This document shows positions 28,014-36,753 of a stretch of 64,000 nt of DNA, one piece after another. Under the pieces are notes generated by a model, which was given only the letters and a program-made list of their open reading frames with translations, was not told the origin of the DNA and did not search any database. The DNA is from Glycomyces terrestris. GTDB lineage: Bacteria; Actinomycetota; Actinomycetes; Mycobacteriales; Micromonosporaceae. Both the position numbers and the translations under genes were made by a program. The DNA lies in contig NZ_RSEB01000004.1 of NCBI RefSeq assembly GCF_003933745.1, positions 1 through 64,000 on the forward strand, read 5' to 3'. Within the stretch, counting starts at the first letter, position 1; every line of letters starts with the position of its first letter.

Positions 28014-30050
28014 TCAGTGAGGGGTGACGTCGAAGACGCGGGCGCAGGTCCCCGGAGGGACGTCGAGGACCGGGACGCCGTCGCGCTCCCGGACCGTCCA
28101 CTTCGGCAGCGAGGCCGGGTACACCTGCCGCACCGCGCGCCCGCGCAGGTCCGGCAGGGCGAGCTCGGCCGCGTCGCCGCGCGACCAGACCGCCAGCAGC
28201 GAGCCGCCGTCGGCCTCCAGGAGCAGCGCGATCACCTCGTCGTTCCACCCCGGCAGGCCCAGCGGCCACACCGGGTGCGCGGCCGCGATGCCGCCGCGCC
28301 GCTCCCGGTGGAGCGCCACCGCCTCGTGGACCAGGGCCGTCTGCTCCGCGCCGAGCTCGTGCAGGAACCCCGAGAGGTACATGCGTCCCATGACGCCCGA
28401 GACCATCGCGAACGCGGTCTCCTCGGGCGTCATATCCGCGGCCGGGTAGGCCCAATTCCCGGCCTGCTCGGGCAGGACGCTCGCGGGCGCCGCGGCCGCG
28501 ACGGCCGGGTACATCCGGTAGTCCTGCTGGTCGCTCGTGGACTGGAGGTGGACGGCCGACAGCAGGTGGTAGTCCATCCGCATCGCCCCCGACGAGCAGC
28601 TCTCGATCAGCAGCCGCGGATGCCGCTCCTGCACGTCGAGCAGCCAGTCCCGCAGCGCGCGGGTGTGCCCCAGCAGCCCGGCGCCGGGCGCCGCGACGCC
28701 GACGTCCGTGCCCGCCCCGATGTTGACGTTGTAGTCGAGCTTGAAGTACCCGACGCCGAACTCCTCCACCAGCCGGTCCACGGTCTCGTCCAGGTGCGCG
28801 CGCGCCGCCGGGTGCCGCAGGTCGAGCTGGTAGTGGTTCCCCTCCACGACGCGCTCGCCATACCGGCAGAAGAACGCCTCGTCCGGCAGCCGCGCGGCCA
28901 CCGGCGACTTGACGCCGACGCCCTCCGGCTCCAGCCACAGCCCCGGCCGCATCCCCGCGCGGTGGATCGCGTCGGTGACCGCCAGGAGCCCGCCGGTGAA
29001 CCGGTCGGGGCCCTCGCGCCACTCGCCCGCGCCCGCCCACCAGCCCTCCGGCCCCGCGAACCAGCCCGCGTCGATGCAAAAGCACTCCGCGCCGGCCGCC
29101 GCCGCGGACTCGATGAGCGGCAGCAGCTTCTCGGTAGACGGGTCGCCCATGAGCGTGTTCATGTAGTCGTTGTAGACGACCGGCAGCCGCCCGTCGGCCG
29201 TGCGCGGCACCCGGATCGCCCGCCGGTAGCCCGTCAGCGCCGCGAACGCCGCGTCCCGGCCCCCGTCGGCCACCACCAGGCCCGCGGGCACGCTCGTGAA
29301 CTCACCGCCCGGCGCCAGCCGCTCCACGAACTGGTGCTCCAGGTCGGTCGGGCCGAGCACGCCGAGGGTCACCGAGTCGGCCCCGCGCGACAGCTCCCAG
29401 TGCCAGCCCGCGCTCGTCTCGACCTGCCACGCCACCGACGGGCCCTCCGCGGCGGCGAGCACGCCCGTGGGCAGGACCTCGCCGCTGGACCACGAGCCGT
29501 GGCTCGTCACCGCGAAGTGCCCGCGCCCGGTGAAGCCGAACCGCCCGAACGCCAGGTCCGGCAGGAGCTCGGTGAGCGGCCGCTGCTCCCACCGGTTCTC
29601 GCCGAGCCACTCGCTGCGGCCCCACAGCACGTCGTACCCGGTCCCCGCGACCGAGACGACCGCTGACGCGACCATCGTGAGCATGAGGTCGCGCGACCCC
29701 GTGTTCCGCACCGTCTGCGTGATCTGGAGGCCCGGGCCCGCCGCCCGGAAGACGCTGACGACCTCGATCCCGGACGCCTCCTCGCGCTGTCGGACGCGCA
29801 GCTCGTCCCCGTCCGACTCGTGGCCCGCGTACCGCAGCCGCACCCCCGCGACCGACCGCACGTAGATCTGGGTGTTGTGCTCGCGGTTGCGGCCCGCGGT
29901 GTGCAGCTCGACGATCGGGCACGGCACGACCGCCGAGCGCGCCTCCGGGCCGGTGGCGAGGCGCACGAGCCGCACCGGCCCGTCCCCGTGCGCGAACCGC
30001 AGGTGCAGTCCGGGACGGTGCCATTCGAACTCGATGTCGGCGTTGGTCAT
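28014..30050 (-). CDS. Alpha-galactosidase, glycoside hydrolase family 36 (second copy)
   Basis: The product is 678 residues, cytoplasmic by lack of a signal peptide. After a beta-sandwich head come CFCIDAGWFAGPEGWW, GLWLEPEGVGVKSP, the nucleophile strand GYFKLDYNVNIG (D439) and the acid/base region IESCSSGAMRMDYHLL followed by STSDQQDY. It is strongly diverged from the GH36 at 3617 (FKLDYN against LKWDQN), so substrate preference probably differs. ATG 30050 is chosen because the domain begins there; the frame extends to 30122 without a ribosome site. It heads the operon with GH42. Confidence 0.93.
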   Translation of the reverse strand: MTNADIEFEWHRPGLHLRFAHGDGPVRLVRLATGPEARSAVVPCPIVELHTAGRNREHNTQIYVRSVAGVRLRYAGHESDGDELRVRQREEASGIEVVSVFRAAGPGLQITQTVRNTGSRDLMLTMVASAVVSVAGTGYDVLWGRSEWLGENRWEQRPLTELLPDLAFGRFGFTGRGHFAVTSHGSWSSGEVLPTGVLAAAEGPSVAWQVETSAGWHWELSRGADSVTLGVLGPTDLEHQFVERLAPGGEFTSVPAGLVVADGGRDAAFAALTGYRRAIRVPRTADGRLPVVYNDYMNTLMGDPSTEKLLPLIESAAAAGAECFCIDAGWFAGPEGWWAGAGEWREGPDRFTGGLLAVTDAIHRAGMRPGLWLEPEGVGVKSPVAARLPDEAFFCRYGERVVEGNHYQLDLRHPAARAHLDETVDRLVEEFGVGYFKLDYNVNIGAGTDVGVAAPGAGLLGHTRALRDWLLDVQERHPRLLIESCSSGAMRMDYHLLSAVHLQSTSDQQDYRMYPAVAAAAPASVLPEQAGNWAYPAADMTPEETAFAMVSGVMGRMYLSGFLHELGAEQTALVHEAVALHRERRGGIAAAHPVWPLGLPGWNDEVIALLLEADGGSLLAVWSRGDAAELALPDLRGRAVRQVYPASLPKWTVRERDGVPVLDVPPGTCARVFDVTPH

Positions 30051-30344
30051 CGGTCTTCCTCTCAACCTCGCGCGGGACGGCGGCGGACGGACGTCCGGGA
30101 GGGGCCGCGGGACCCGGCGCACCGGACATCATTAAATATGGATGTTTGAATAAACAAACTCGTGGCGCGTGGGGACGGATCGACGGTCACTCCTGTGCTC
30201 GAAAATCAGATGTTTGCGATCATCGATGGTTCATCGTGCCGCTGTCAAGCGAGGTATGTCGGATACGTGCCGTTCAAACGTAACAACCCGTCAAAAAAGT
30301 TCCGCTCGCTCCGCGGAAAGATCGAATGAATGAGGCGTCGGACC
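30051..30344 (-). promoter_or_regulatory. Control region of the GH36-GH42 operon
   Basis: This is an AT-rich stretch in a GC-rich neighbourhood. AAAATCAGATGTTTG (30202-30216) matches the motif at 21715-21729 in 13 of 15 positions. A degenerate copy AAATATGGATGTTTG is at 30134-30148 and runs into an inverted repeat GTTTG-N6-CAAAC (about 30144-30159). A minus-strand TTGTTT / TATTTA pair within 30130-30160 could be the promoter. The two nearby regulators (GntR and LacI types) are candidates to bind here. Confidence 0.5.
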
Positions 30345-31061
30345 TCAATCCGCCGCGCCGACCGGCGGCGCCTCGTCGCCCAGATCCAACAGTGACTCCT
30401 CCACGCCCAGCAGATGGTTCGCCATCCGCACCCGCGCCACGTCCGGGTCCCGGTCGCGCAGCGCCCGCCAGATCGCCAGGTGCTCCTCATGGGTGCGCCG
30501 GTCCGCGCCGGCCTCCCGCAGGCTCCGCCACAGCCGCTCGCGCACCGTGCGGCCCGCCAGGGCCTCGATCATCCCGGCCAGCACCGGGTTGCCGGTGTGG
30601 GAGGCGATGATGCGGTGGAACGCGATGTCGATCTCGATGATCCGCTCGTGCTCGTCCGGGGCGGTGTCGAGCAGCGCCGCGGCCTCGTCCAGCAGCGCCC
30701 GCGCCTCCGCCACGGCCTCGTCCGGGATGCGGGAGGCCGCGAGGCGCACCGCCTCGGTCTCCAGCAGGCGCCGGATGGCGTGGACGTGCCGCGCCTGGCC
30801 CTCGCCCTGGAGCTCGACCACGAACCCCATCGGCGCCAGCAGCCGGGAGACGTCGAGCCCGGTCACGTACGTGCCGTCCCCCTGCCGGGTGTCGAGCACG
30901 CCCAGGATCGACAGCGCCCGGACCCCTTCGCGCAGCGACCCGCGCGAGACCCCGAGCCGCTCGGCGAGGTCCTTCTCGACGGGCAGCCGCTCGCCGGGGC
31001 TCAGCTCGCCGCTGAGGATCATGTGCCTGATGCCGTTGACGACGTCGTCGGTGCGTGACAT
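30345..31061 (-). CDS. FadR-subfamily GntR transcriptional regulator
   Basis: The product is 238 residues. The winged helix reads LPVEKDLAERLGVSRGSLRE and LDTRQGDGTYV. The FCD domain contains the ligand/metal region IIEIDIAFHRIIASHTGNPV and ends with RTHEEHLAIWRAL and RMANHLLGVEESLL. ATG 31061 is chosen at the domain start; the long upstream frame overlaps the LacI gene region and is not supported. No clear ribosome site precedes it, while CATACT 8 nt upstream could be the -10 of a leaderless transcript. It lies just upstream of the galactosidase operon on the same strand and probably controls it. Confidence 0.9.
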   Translation of the reverse strand: MSRTDDVVNGIRHMILSGELSPGERLPVEKDLAERLGVSRGSLREGVRALSILGVLDTRQGDGTYVTGLDVSRLLAPMGFVVELQGEGQARHVHAIRRLLETEAVRLAASRIPDEAVAEARALLDEAAALLDTAPDEHERIIEIDIAFHRIIASHTGNPVLAGMIEALAGRTVRERLWRSLREAGADRRTHEEHLAIWRALRDRDPDVARVRMANHLLGVEESLLDLGDEAPPVGAAD

Positions 31062-31120
31062 GGGAGCAAGTATGTCTGAGCCGGGAGGCCCGCCATCGCC
31101 GGTCCCGACCGCACCCGCGC

Positions 31121-32164
31121 TCAGCGCCCCCTCGGGGGAGCGGTGCTGTCGCGCACCACGAGCTCGGTGGCGAGCTCCACCCGCTGCTGCGGCAGCGCCC
31201 CGCCCTCCGCGAGCCGGACGATCATGCGCGCCGCGGCCGCGCCCATCTCCTTGAGCGGCTGCCGGACCGTGGTCAGCGGCGGGATCATCCACTTCGCCAT
31301 CGGCAGGTCGTCGAAGCCGACCACGCTGAGGTCCTCCGGAATGCGCACGCCCAGCTGCGCGGCGGCGTGGTAGACCCCGACCGCCGACGAGTCGTTGCAC
31401 GCGAAGACCGCCGTCGGCGGCTCGTCCAGCCGCAGCAGGTCCAGGGCGTGGACGCGGCCCGTCTCGATGCTGAAGTCGCCGGGCCGCACGAGCCCCGGAT
31501 CGGCCTCCACGCCCGCCAGGTCCAGGGCCGACCGGAAGCCGTCCAGCCGTGCCCGCGCCGCCTCCATGTTCTCCGGCCCGCTCACCACGCCGATGCGGCG
31601 GTGCCCCAGCGCGGCCAGATGCCTGGCGGCGCTGAGGCCCCCGCTCCAGTTCCCGGCCCCCACCGACGGCGCGTCGTGCTCGGGGTCGCCGGTCGGGTCC
31701 AGCTGCACCAGCGGCACGTCGCGGCTGTACAGCCGGTCGCACTGGTCGGGCGCCAGCCCCGCGTACACCGAGACGACCCCGAGCGGGCGGCGCGCCAGGA
31801 CGTCCTCGATCCAGTCCCCGCCCGGCACGCGCCGCCCCGCCAGTTCCGAGACCACCACACCGATCCGGTGCGCCCGCGCGACCTCGCGGATGCCGTTCAG
31901 GATCTCCATGACGTACGAGCTGCGCAGCTCGTGGAAGAGCACGTCGATGAGCGCCGCGGACTTCGCCGGGCGCCGCTGCCTGCGGTAGCCCCGCGTCCGG
32001 ATGAGCTCCTCGATCTGGTCCCGGGTCGCCGCCGACACGTCCGAGCGGCCGTTCACCACCTTCGACACCGTCGCCGTGGAGACCCCGGCCAAGGCCGCGA
32101 GCTGCGCGATCGTCAACGGTCCGTCCGGCGTCTCAGTGCCGGCGCCTGCTTGGGAGGGGCTCAT
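31121..32164 (-). CDS. LacI family transcriptional regulator
   Basis: The product is 347 residues. The LacI helix-turn-helix reads LTIAQLAALAGVSTATVSKV with hinge helix region VSAATRDQIEELI. The periplasmic-binding-protein-like sensor spans about 70-345 (LIDVLFHELRSSYVMEILNG, GHRRIGVVSGPENMEAARAR, PTAVFACNDSSAVGVYHAA, LSVVGFDDLPMAKWMIPPLTTV). It should be relieved by an imported sugar. The palindrome TTTACCGGTAAA at 21703 has the central CG symmetry typical of LacI operators and is a candidate target. It lies 59 bp upstream of the GntR gene. Confidence 0.93.
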   Translation of the reverse strand: MSPSQAGAGTETPDGPLTIAQLAALAGVSTATVSKVVNGRSDVSAATRDQIEELIRTRGYRRQRRPAKSAALIDVLFHELRSSYVMEILNGIREVARAHRIGVVVSELAGRRVPGGDWIEDVLARRPLGVVSVYAGLAPDQCDRLYSRDVPLVQLDPTGDPEHDAPSVGAGNWSGGLSAARHLAALGHRRIGVVSGPENMEAARARLDGFRSALDLAGVEADPGLVRPGDFSIETGRVHALDLLRLDEPPTAVFACNDSSAVGVYHAAAQLGVRIPEDLSVVGFDDLPMAKWMIPPLTTVRQPLKEMGAAAARMIVRLAEGGALPQQRVELATELVVRDSTAPPRGR

Positions 32165-32364
32165 CGCGGCAGTCTAACGCCATGCGCCTCAGACGTTCCC
32201 CCTCGCGCCGCGCCCCCTCCCGAACCGCACCGGTCTCGCCGGACGCCGCCGCCCCGGTGGACCCGACCCGCGACCCCGAACCCGACCAGCACGCCTCAGC
32301 CCGGGCCGGTGCGATCCGGGCGACACGACGGAATGCGCTCCGCGGCAACGGCGTTGCCAGGCAC

Positions 32365-33222
32365 ATGTGGAACAGTGAGGAACTCGATCTCGACGCCTAT
32401 CTCGCCTTCCTGCACTACGAGGGCGACCGGGCCCCGACGCTGGCGACCCTGCGCGCCCTCCAGCGCGCGCACGTGCTGAACGTCAGGTGGGACACCCTCG
32501 ACAGCTTCCTGTACCGCAAGGTCAGACTCGACCTGCCCTCCTTGCAGGACAAGCTGATCCGCCGCGGCCGCGGCGGCTACTGCTTCGAGCACGTCACCCT
32601 GTTCGCCGCGGTCCTCGAGAAGCTCGGCTTCGACTTCACCGCCGTCTCCGGCCGGGTGCAGCTCGGCGCCGACCAGCACCGCCCGCGCCCCGCCACCCAC
32701 GCGATGCTCCTGGTCGACCTCGACGGGACCCGCCGCCTCGTCGACGTCGGCTTCGGCCACAGCCCCTTGGAGCCCATCGACCTCGTCGACGGCGCCACCA
32801 GCGACGCCGGCCCCTGGCCGTACCTGCTGCGCTGGCAGGAGATCACGCACGGCTCCCCGGGCTGGGCCGTGCACCAGCGCGACGGCGAGGACGCCTGGCA
32901 GGTGCGGCAGGTCTTCACCGAGAACCCGCAGTACGCCGTCGACTACGCGGTCGGCAACCACTACGTGGCCTCGAACGACCGCTCGCCGTTCGCCATCCGC
33001 CCGTACGTGCAGCGGCTGCGCACCGACCGGTACGACACGCTCGACGCGCTCACCTGGACCACCGAGCGCCCCGGCGCGGCCCCCGCGAAGCAGGCCGTCG
33101 AGCCGCACGAGGTGCCGAAGCTCCTCGACGACGTCTTCGGCATCCGCACCGACCCCGAGGAGGCCGCGCTGCTGGTGCGCCGCCTGACCGACCTGGCCGC
33201 GGAGCCGCCTACGCGACCGTGA
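32365..33222 (+). CDS. Arylamine N-acetyltransferase
   Basis: The product is 285 residues, normal for the family. The Cys-His-Asp triad is visible: Cys in RGRGGYCFEHVTLF, His in PATHAMLLVDL and Asp in RLVDVGFGHSP. It transfers acetyl or another acyl group from CoA to aromatic amines or hydrazines; in actinomycetes some relatives serve secondary metabolism. ATG 32365 is chosen because NAT proteins start near LDLDAYL; the frame extends to 32182 without support. The ribosome site is weak. The 3' end overlaps the convergent molybdopterin oxidoreductase gene by 14 bp. Confidence 0.93.
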   Translation: MWNSEELDLDAYLAFLHYEGDRAPTLATLRALQRAHVLNVRWDTLDSFLYRKVRLDLPSLQDKLIRRGRGGYCFEHVTLFAAVLEKLGFDFTAVSGRVQLGADQHRPRPATHAMLLVDLDGTRRLVDVGFGHSPLEPIDLVDGATSDAGPWPYLLRWQEITHGSPGWAVHQRDGEDAWQVRQVFTENPQYAVDYAVGNHYVASNDRSPFAIRPYVQRLRTDRYDTLDALTWTTERPGAAPAKQAVEPHEVPKLLDDVFGIRTDPEEAALLVRRLTDLAAEPPTRP

Positions 33223-34714
33223 CCCGCACGGTGTGCAGGCCGGTGGCCCCGTCGGGGACGACGCCCCGGACCTCGCTGGTCTGGACCTCGCCCTCGCCGT
33301 CGGTGGCGCGCACGGTCAGCGTGTGGTCGCCGGACGGCGCGTCCCACTCGTACTTCCACTGCCGCCAGGTGTCGCCGGTGGCGACGTCCGAGAGGTCGCA
33401 CGGCCGCCACTCGCCGCCGTCGACCTGGAGCTCGACCGCCGAGACGCCGCGGTGCTGCGCCCACGCGACGCCGGCCACGACGACCGCGCCCGCGTCGGCC
33501 TTCGACCGCGGCGTGTCGATGCGCGACTGCGTCTTGATCGGCCGCGGCGTCGACCAGCCGCGGGTGATCCAGTACGCGTCGTAGGCGTCGAACGTGGTCA
33601 GCTCGAGCTCGGTGAGCCACTTCGTGGCCGACACGTACCCGTACAGGCCGGGGATCACCAGGCGGGCCGGCCAGCCGTGGTCGACCGGCAGCGGCTCCCC
33701 GTTCATGCCGACGGCGATCATGGCGTCGCGGCCGTCGAAGACGAGCTCGGTCGGCGACCCGGCGGTCCAGCCGTCGCTGGAGCGGGAGACGAGCTGGTCC
33801 GCGGCCGGGTCCACGCCGGCCTCGGCGAGGAGGTCGGCGAGCGAGACGCCGAGCCACCGGGCGTTGCCGATGAGGTCGCCGCCGACCTGGTTCGACACGC
33901 AGCACAGCGTGATGTCGCGTTCGATGAGCTCGCGGCCGAGCAGGTCGTCGAACGTGTAGGTGCGCTCGCGGTCGACCATGCCGTGCACGCGCAGGCGCCA
34001 GGCGTCCACATCGATCCGGGGGACGGTGATCGCGGTGTCGATGCGGTAGAACTCGCCGTTCGGCGTCCGGTACGGCGCCAGGCCGTCCACCTCGAAGTCC
34101 GCCACCGGCCCCGGTTCGACCGCGGGCGCGTCCGCCTCGGGGAGCGCCACCGCCTCCCGGTCGGCCTCGACCCCGGCCGGGCCCACGCGGCCCGCCCACC
34201 ACGAGCCGGCGAGCGCGGCGGCGCCGACGCCGCCCGCGACGGCCAGGAACCGGCGCCGCCCTTCGGCCTCGCGGGCCCCGAACCGGCGGTCCCACCACTC
34301 GATCCCGCCGAGCGCGACCGCCGCGGCCAGCAGCGACGGCCCGGCCGCCGCCGCGCCCAGCCCCGGCAGCGCCACGGCCGCCGCGGCCCCGACCAGGCCG
34401 AGCGCCGCGACCGCGGCCCGGGCGAGCCACGGCCGTGTCCGCCACAGCACCCCGGTCCCCGCGCCCACGGCGGCGACGCCGATGCCCAGTCCCAGGATGA
34501 GCAGGGGCTTGTCGAGCGTCCCCACCAGTTCGATGAACCAGTGCGAGACCTCCAGGGGCACGATCGCGATCACGGTGTCGGCCAGCGCCGACAGCGGCGC
34601 GGCGCGCGGTGCGGTGAGCGCGGCGGCCAGATGCCCGACGGCGAGGCCGGCGAGCGCGGCGACGAGCCCGGCCGCGGCCCAGGCGCGCGGCGGAGCGGGG
34701 TGCACGGTGTCCAT
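33209..34714 (-). CDS. Membrane-anchored molybdopterin-dependent oxidoreductase (sulfite-oxidase fold)
   Basis: The product is 501 residues. Four or so membrane helices fill the first 170 residues (for example AAAGLVAALAGLAVGHLAAA). A linker leads to the SUOX-type molybdopterin domain, with FEVDGLAPYRTPNGEFYRID, the Mo-ligand Cys region ITLCCVSNQVGGDLIGNARW, LVIPGLYGYVSATKWL and a C-terminal Ig-like domain (SAVELQVDGGEWRPCDL). The catalytic domain is predicted outside the cell. Substrates of the class include sulfite and methionine sulfoxide. It is last in the minus-strand group with the Cys/Met PLP enzyme and MTA phosphorylase, which hints at a sulfur theme. Confidence 0.9.
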   Translation of the reverse strand: MDTVHPAPPRAWAAAGLVAALAGLAVGHLAAALTAPRAAPLSALADTVIAIVPLEVSHWFIELVGTLDKPLLILGLGIGVAAVGAGTGVLWRTRPWLARAAVAALGLVGAAAAVALPGLGAAAAGPSLLAAAVALGGIEWWDRRFGAREAEGRRRFLAVAGGVGAAALAGSWWAGRVGPAGVEADREAVALPEADAPAVEPGPVADFEVDGLAPYRTPNGEFYRIDTAITVPRIDVDAWRLRVHGMVDRERTYTFDDLLGRELIERDITLCCVSNQVGGDLIGNARWLGVSLADLLAEAGVDPAADQLVSRSSDGWTAGSPTELVFDGRDAMIAVGMNGEPLPVDHGWPARLVIPGLYGYVSATKWLTELELTTFDAYDAYWITRGWSTPRPIKTQSRIDTPRSKADAGAVVVAGVAWAQHRGVSAVELQVDGGEWRPCDLSDVATGDTWRQWKYEWDAPSGDHTLTVRATDGEGEVQTSEVRGVVPDGATGLHTVRVTVA

Positions 34715-34791
34715 GACCCCATGATCGCGCTTCTCGCCCTGCGGAACCGCTGCCGGCGCTTACGATCCGCTAAACTTCGCGCCCGCCCGCC

Positions 34792-35895
34792 TCAGCGGGC
34801 GCCGTCGAGCGCCTGCGCGAAGTCCTCGACCAGGTCGGCGGGGGCCTCGATCCCGGCCGAGAACCGCACCAGGCCGTGCGGTCCGAGGCGCGTCACCAGC
34901 GACTCGACGCCGCCGAGGCTCGAGGCGTCGTACGGCAGCCGCAGCGCCTTGACCACGACCTCGGCGGCGGGGCCGCCGCCGGCGGCGCGGAACGTGAGGA
35001 CCGATCCGAACCCGTCGAACCAGGCCGCGGCCCGCCCGTGGTCCGGGTGCGCGGCCAGACCCGGGTACCGCACCTGCGCGACCGCCTCGTGCCCGGCGAG
35101 GAGTTCGGCTACGGCCTGCGCGTTCGCGTTCTGCTGCCGGACCCGCAGCGCGAGCGTCTTCAGTCCGCGGGAGAGCAGGAACGCCGCGTGCGGGTCGAGC
35201 GCGGACCCGTAGGCCCGCTGGACCGACCGGACCCGCTCGAGGCGCTCGCGCGTGCCGGTCACCACGCCGGCGGCGAGGTCGGAGTGGCCGTTGAGCGCCT
35301 TGGTCGCGGAGTGGCACACCAGGTCGAAGCCGACGGTGTGCGGCCGGAAGACCACCGGCGTCGCCAGCGTGTTGTCGATGACGGAGGTGAGGCCGTGCTC
35401 GCGGGCGAAGCGGGCGGCGCCGACGAGGTCGCCGACCCGGATGGTGGGGTTGGTGATCGTCTCGGTCAGGAACGCCCTCGTGCGCGGGCGCAGGGCCCGG
35501 CGCCACGCGGCCGCGTCGCCGGGGTCGACCAGGTCGAAGTCCCAGCCCAGGCGGGCGGCGTGCTCGGCGAGGAACCGGTGGGTCCCGCCGTAGAACGCGC
35601 CCGCGGCGATGAGGTGGCCGCCGCTGCCGAGGACACTGTGGAGCGCGGCGGTGATGGCGGCCATGCCCGAGCCGGTGGCGACGGCGGACTCGGCGCCTTC
35701 GAGGGCCGCGAGCCGGGCTTCGAGGTGCCGCTGGGTCGGGTTGGTGCCCAACCGGATGTAGGGCGCGTCGCCGCCGGAGCCGGCCTCGAAGACGGTCCCC
35801 TGGTAGAGGGGGAAGACCACCGAGCCGTCCGCGGCGGGCCGCGGCTCGCCGCCGTGCACCGCCAGGGTCTCGAAGCGGGTTCGCTTGTCGCTCAT
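34792..35895 (-). CDS. Cys/Met metabolism PLP-dependent enzyme (cystathionine gamma-lyase/synthase type)
   Basis: The product is 367 residues. The start RFETLAVHGGEPRPAADGSV and the active-site segment DLVCHSATKALNGHSDLAAG, with the PLP lysine in SATK, place it in the trans-sulfuration family. IRLGTNPTQRHLEARLAALEG and SGMAAITAAL are also characteristic. The precise reaction (gamma-lyase, gamma-synthase or beta-lyase) cannot be read from sequence. TTGATC (35932-35927), 18 bp, TAGCGT (35908-35903) ends 7 nt before the ATG, so this gene probably has its own promoter and a leaderless mRNA. Confidence 0.92.
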   Translation of the reverse strand: MSDKRTRFETLAVHGGEPRPAADGSVVFPLYQGTVFEAGSGGDAPYIRLGTNPTQRHLEARLAALEGAESAVATGSGMAAITAALHSVLGSGGHLIAAGAFYGGTHRFLAEHAARLGWDFDLVDPGDAAAWRRALRPRTRAFLTETITNPTIRVGDLVGAARFAREHGLTSVIDNTLATPVVFRPHTVGFDLVCHSATKALNGHSDLAAGVVTGTRERLERVRSVQRAYGSALDPHAAFLLSRGLKTLALRVRQQNANAQAVAELLAGHEAVAQVRYPGLAAHPDHGRAAAWFDGFGSVLTFRAAGGGPAAEVVVKALRLPYDASSLGGVESLVTRLGPHGLVRFSAGIEAPADLVEDFAQALDGAR

Positions 35896-35902
35896 GGGGC
35901 TG

Positions 35903-35932
35903 ACGCTACGGCGGGGGGCCGTCCGCGATCAA
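35903..35932 (-). promoter_or_regulatory. Promoter for the PLP enzyme gene, apparently leaderless
   Basis: On the minus strand TTGATC and TAGCGT are 18 bp apart and the -10 box ends 7 nt before ATG 35895, leaving no room for a ribosome site. It lies in the 58-bp gap after the MTA phosphorylase gene. Confidence 0.55.
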
Positions 35933-35953
35933 CGGAATGTCCTTACATTTCGC

Positions 35954-36742
35954 TTACGTTCCCGCTGGTCCGGTGACCTGGGCGAGCCGCGGGACCGCGG
36001 CGTGCAGGAGTTCGCGCACCTTGTGGAGGTTCGCCTCGAACACCGCGAAGACCGCCGCGTCGGTCACGGGCGGGACGTCGGGGTCCTCGTCGAGTCCGGC
36101 GTCGTAGTCGGTCACGAGCGCGATCCCCGCGAACGGGATGCCGGCCTCCATGGCGAGGGGCGCCTCGGGCGACTGCGTCATGTTGACGACGTGCCAACCG
36201 GATTCGCGGTGCCAGCGCGATTCGGCGCGGGTGGAGAAGCGGGGCCCGTTGACGACCACGACCGTGCCGCCGTCGTGCGCGGTCACGCCGGTCTCGGCCG
36301 CGGCGTCGAGCAGGACGCGGCGCAGGCGCGGATCGTACGGCTCGGCGAACGGCACGTGCACCGGACCGTCGTCGAAGGCGTCGTAGAACGTGGAGGGGCG
36401 GCCCCAGGTGCGGTCGACGAGCTGGTCGCAGACGACGAACTCGCCGGGCCTGATCTCGGGCCGCAGCGATCCGGCCGCGAACGGCGAGACCAGGGCCCGC
36501 ACCCCGAGGCTGCGCATGGCGTCCACATTGGCCCGGTAGTTGACCCGGTGCGGCGGGTACCGGTGGTCGACGCCGTGCCGGGGGAGGAACGCCACCCGGA
36601 CGCCCCCGACGTCGGCGATGGTGACCGGCGCCGAGGGCGGCCCCCACGGCGTGTCGGCCTCCCAGGTCTCGGCGCCGTCGGCGAGGGCGTAGAACCCCGA
36701 GCCGCCGAACACGCCGACGTCCGCTCGCGGTGACGTCTGCAC
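35954..36742 (-). CDS. mtnP: S-methyl-5'-thioadenosine phosphorylase-type nucleoside phosphorylase
   Basis: The product is about 262 residues. GVFGGSGFYAL (phosphate site), FLPRHGVDHRYPPHRVNYRA, GTVVVVNGPRFSTRAESRWH and the purine/ribose pocket VVNMTQSPEAPLAMEAGI identify the MTAP/PNP-II family. It cleaves methylthioadenosine to adenine and methylthioribose-1-phosphate. GTG 36742 has AAGGAG six bases upstream; the alternative ATG 36757 overlaps the stop of the preceding glycosyltransferase gene (ATGA), so either could be used. Translational coupling to that gene is evident. Its place beside sugar-transfer genes raises the possibility that the released sugar phosphate, not purine salvage, is the point. 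Confidence 0.9.
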   Translation of the reverse strand: MQTSPRADVGVFGGSGFYALADGAETWEADTPWGPPSAPVTIADVGGVRVAFLPRHGVDHRYPPHRVNYRANVDAMRSLGVRALVSPFAAGSLRPEIRPGEFVVCDQLVDRTWGRPSTFYDAFDDGPVHVPFAEPYDPRLRRVLLDAAAETGVTAHDGGTVVVVNGPRFSTRAESRWHRESGWHVVNMTQSPEAPLAMEAGIPFAGIALVTDYDAGLDEDPDVPPVTDAAVFAVFEANLHKVRELLHAAVPRLAQVTGPAGT

Positions 36743-36753
36743 TGCCTGCTCCT

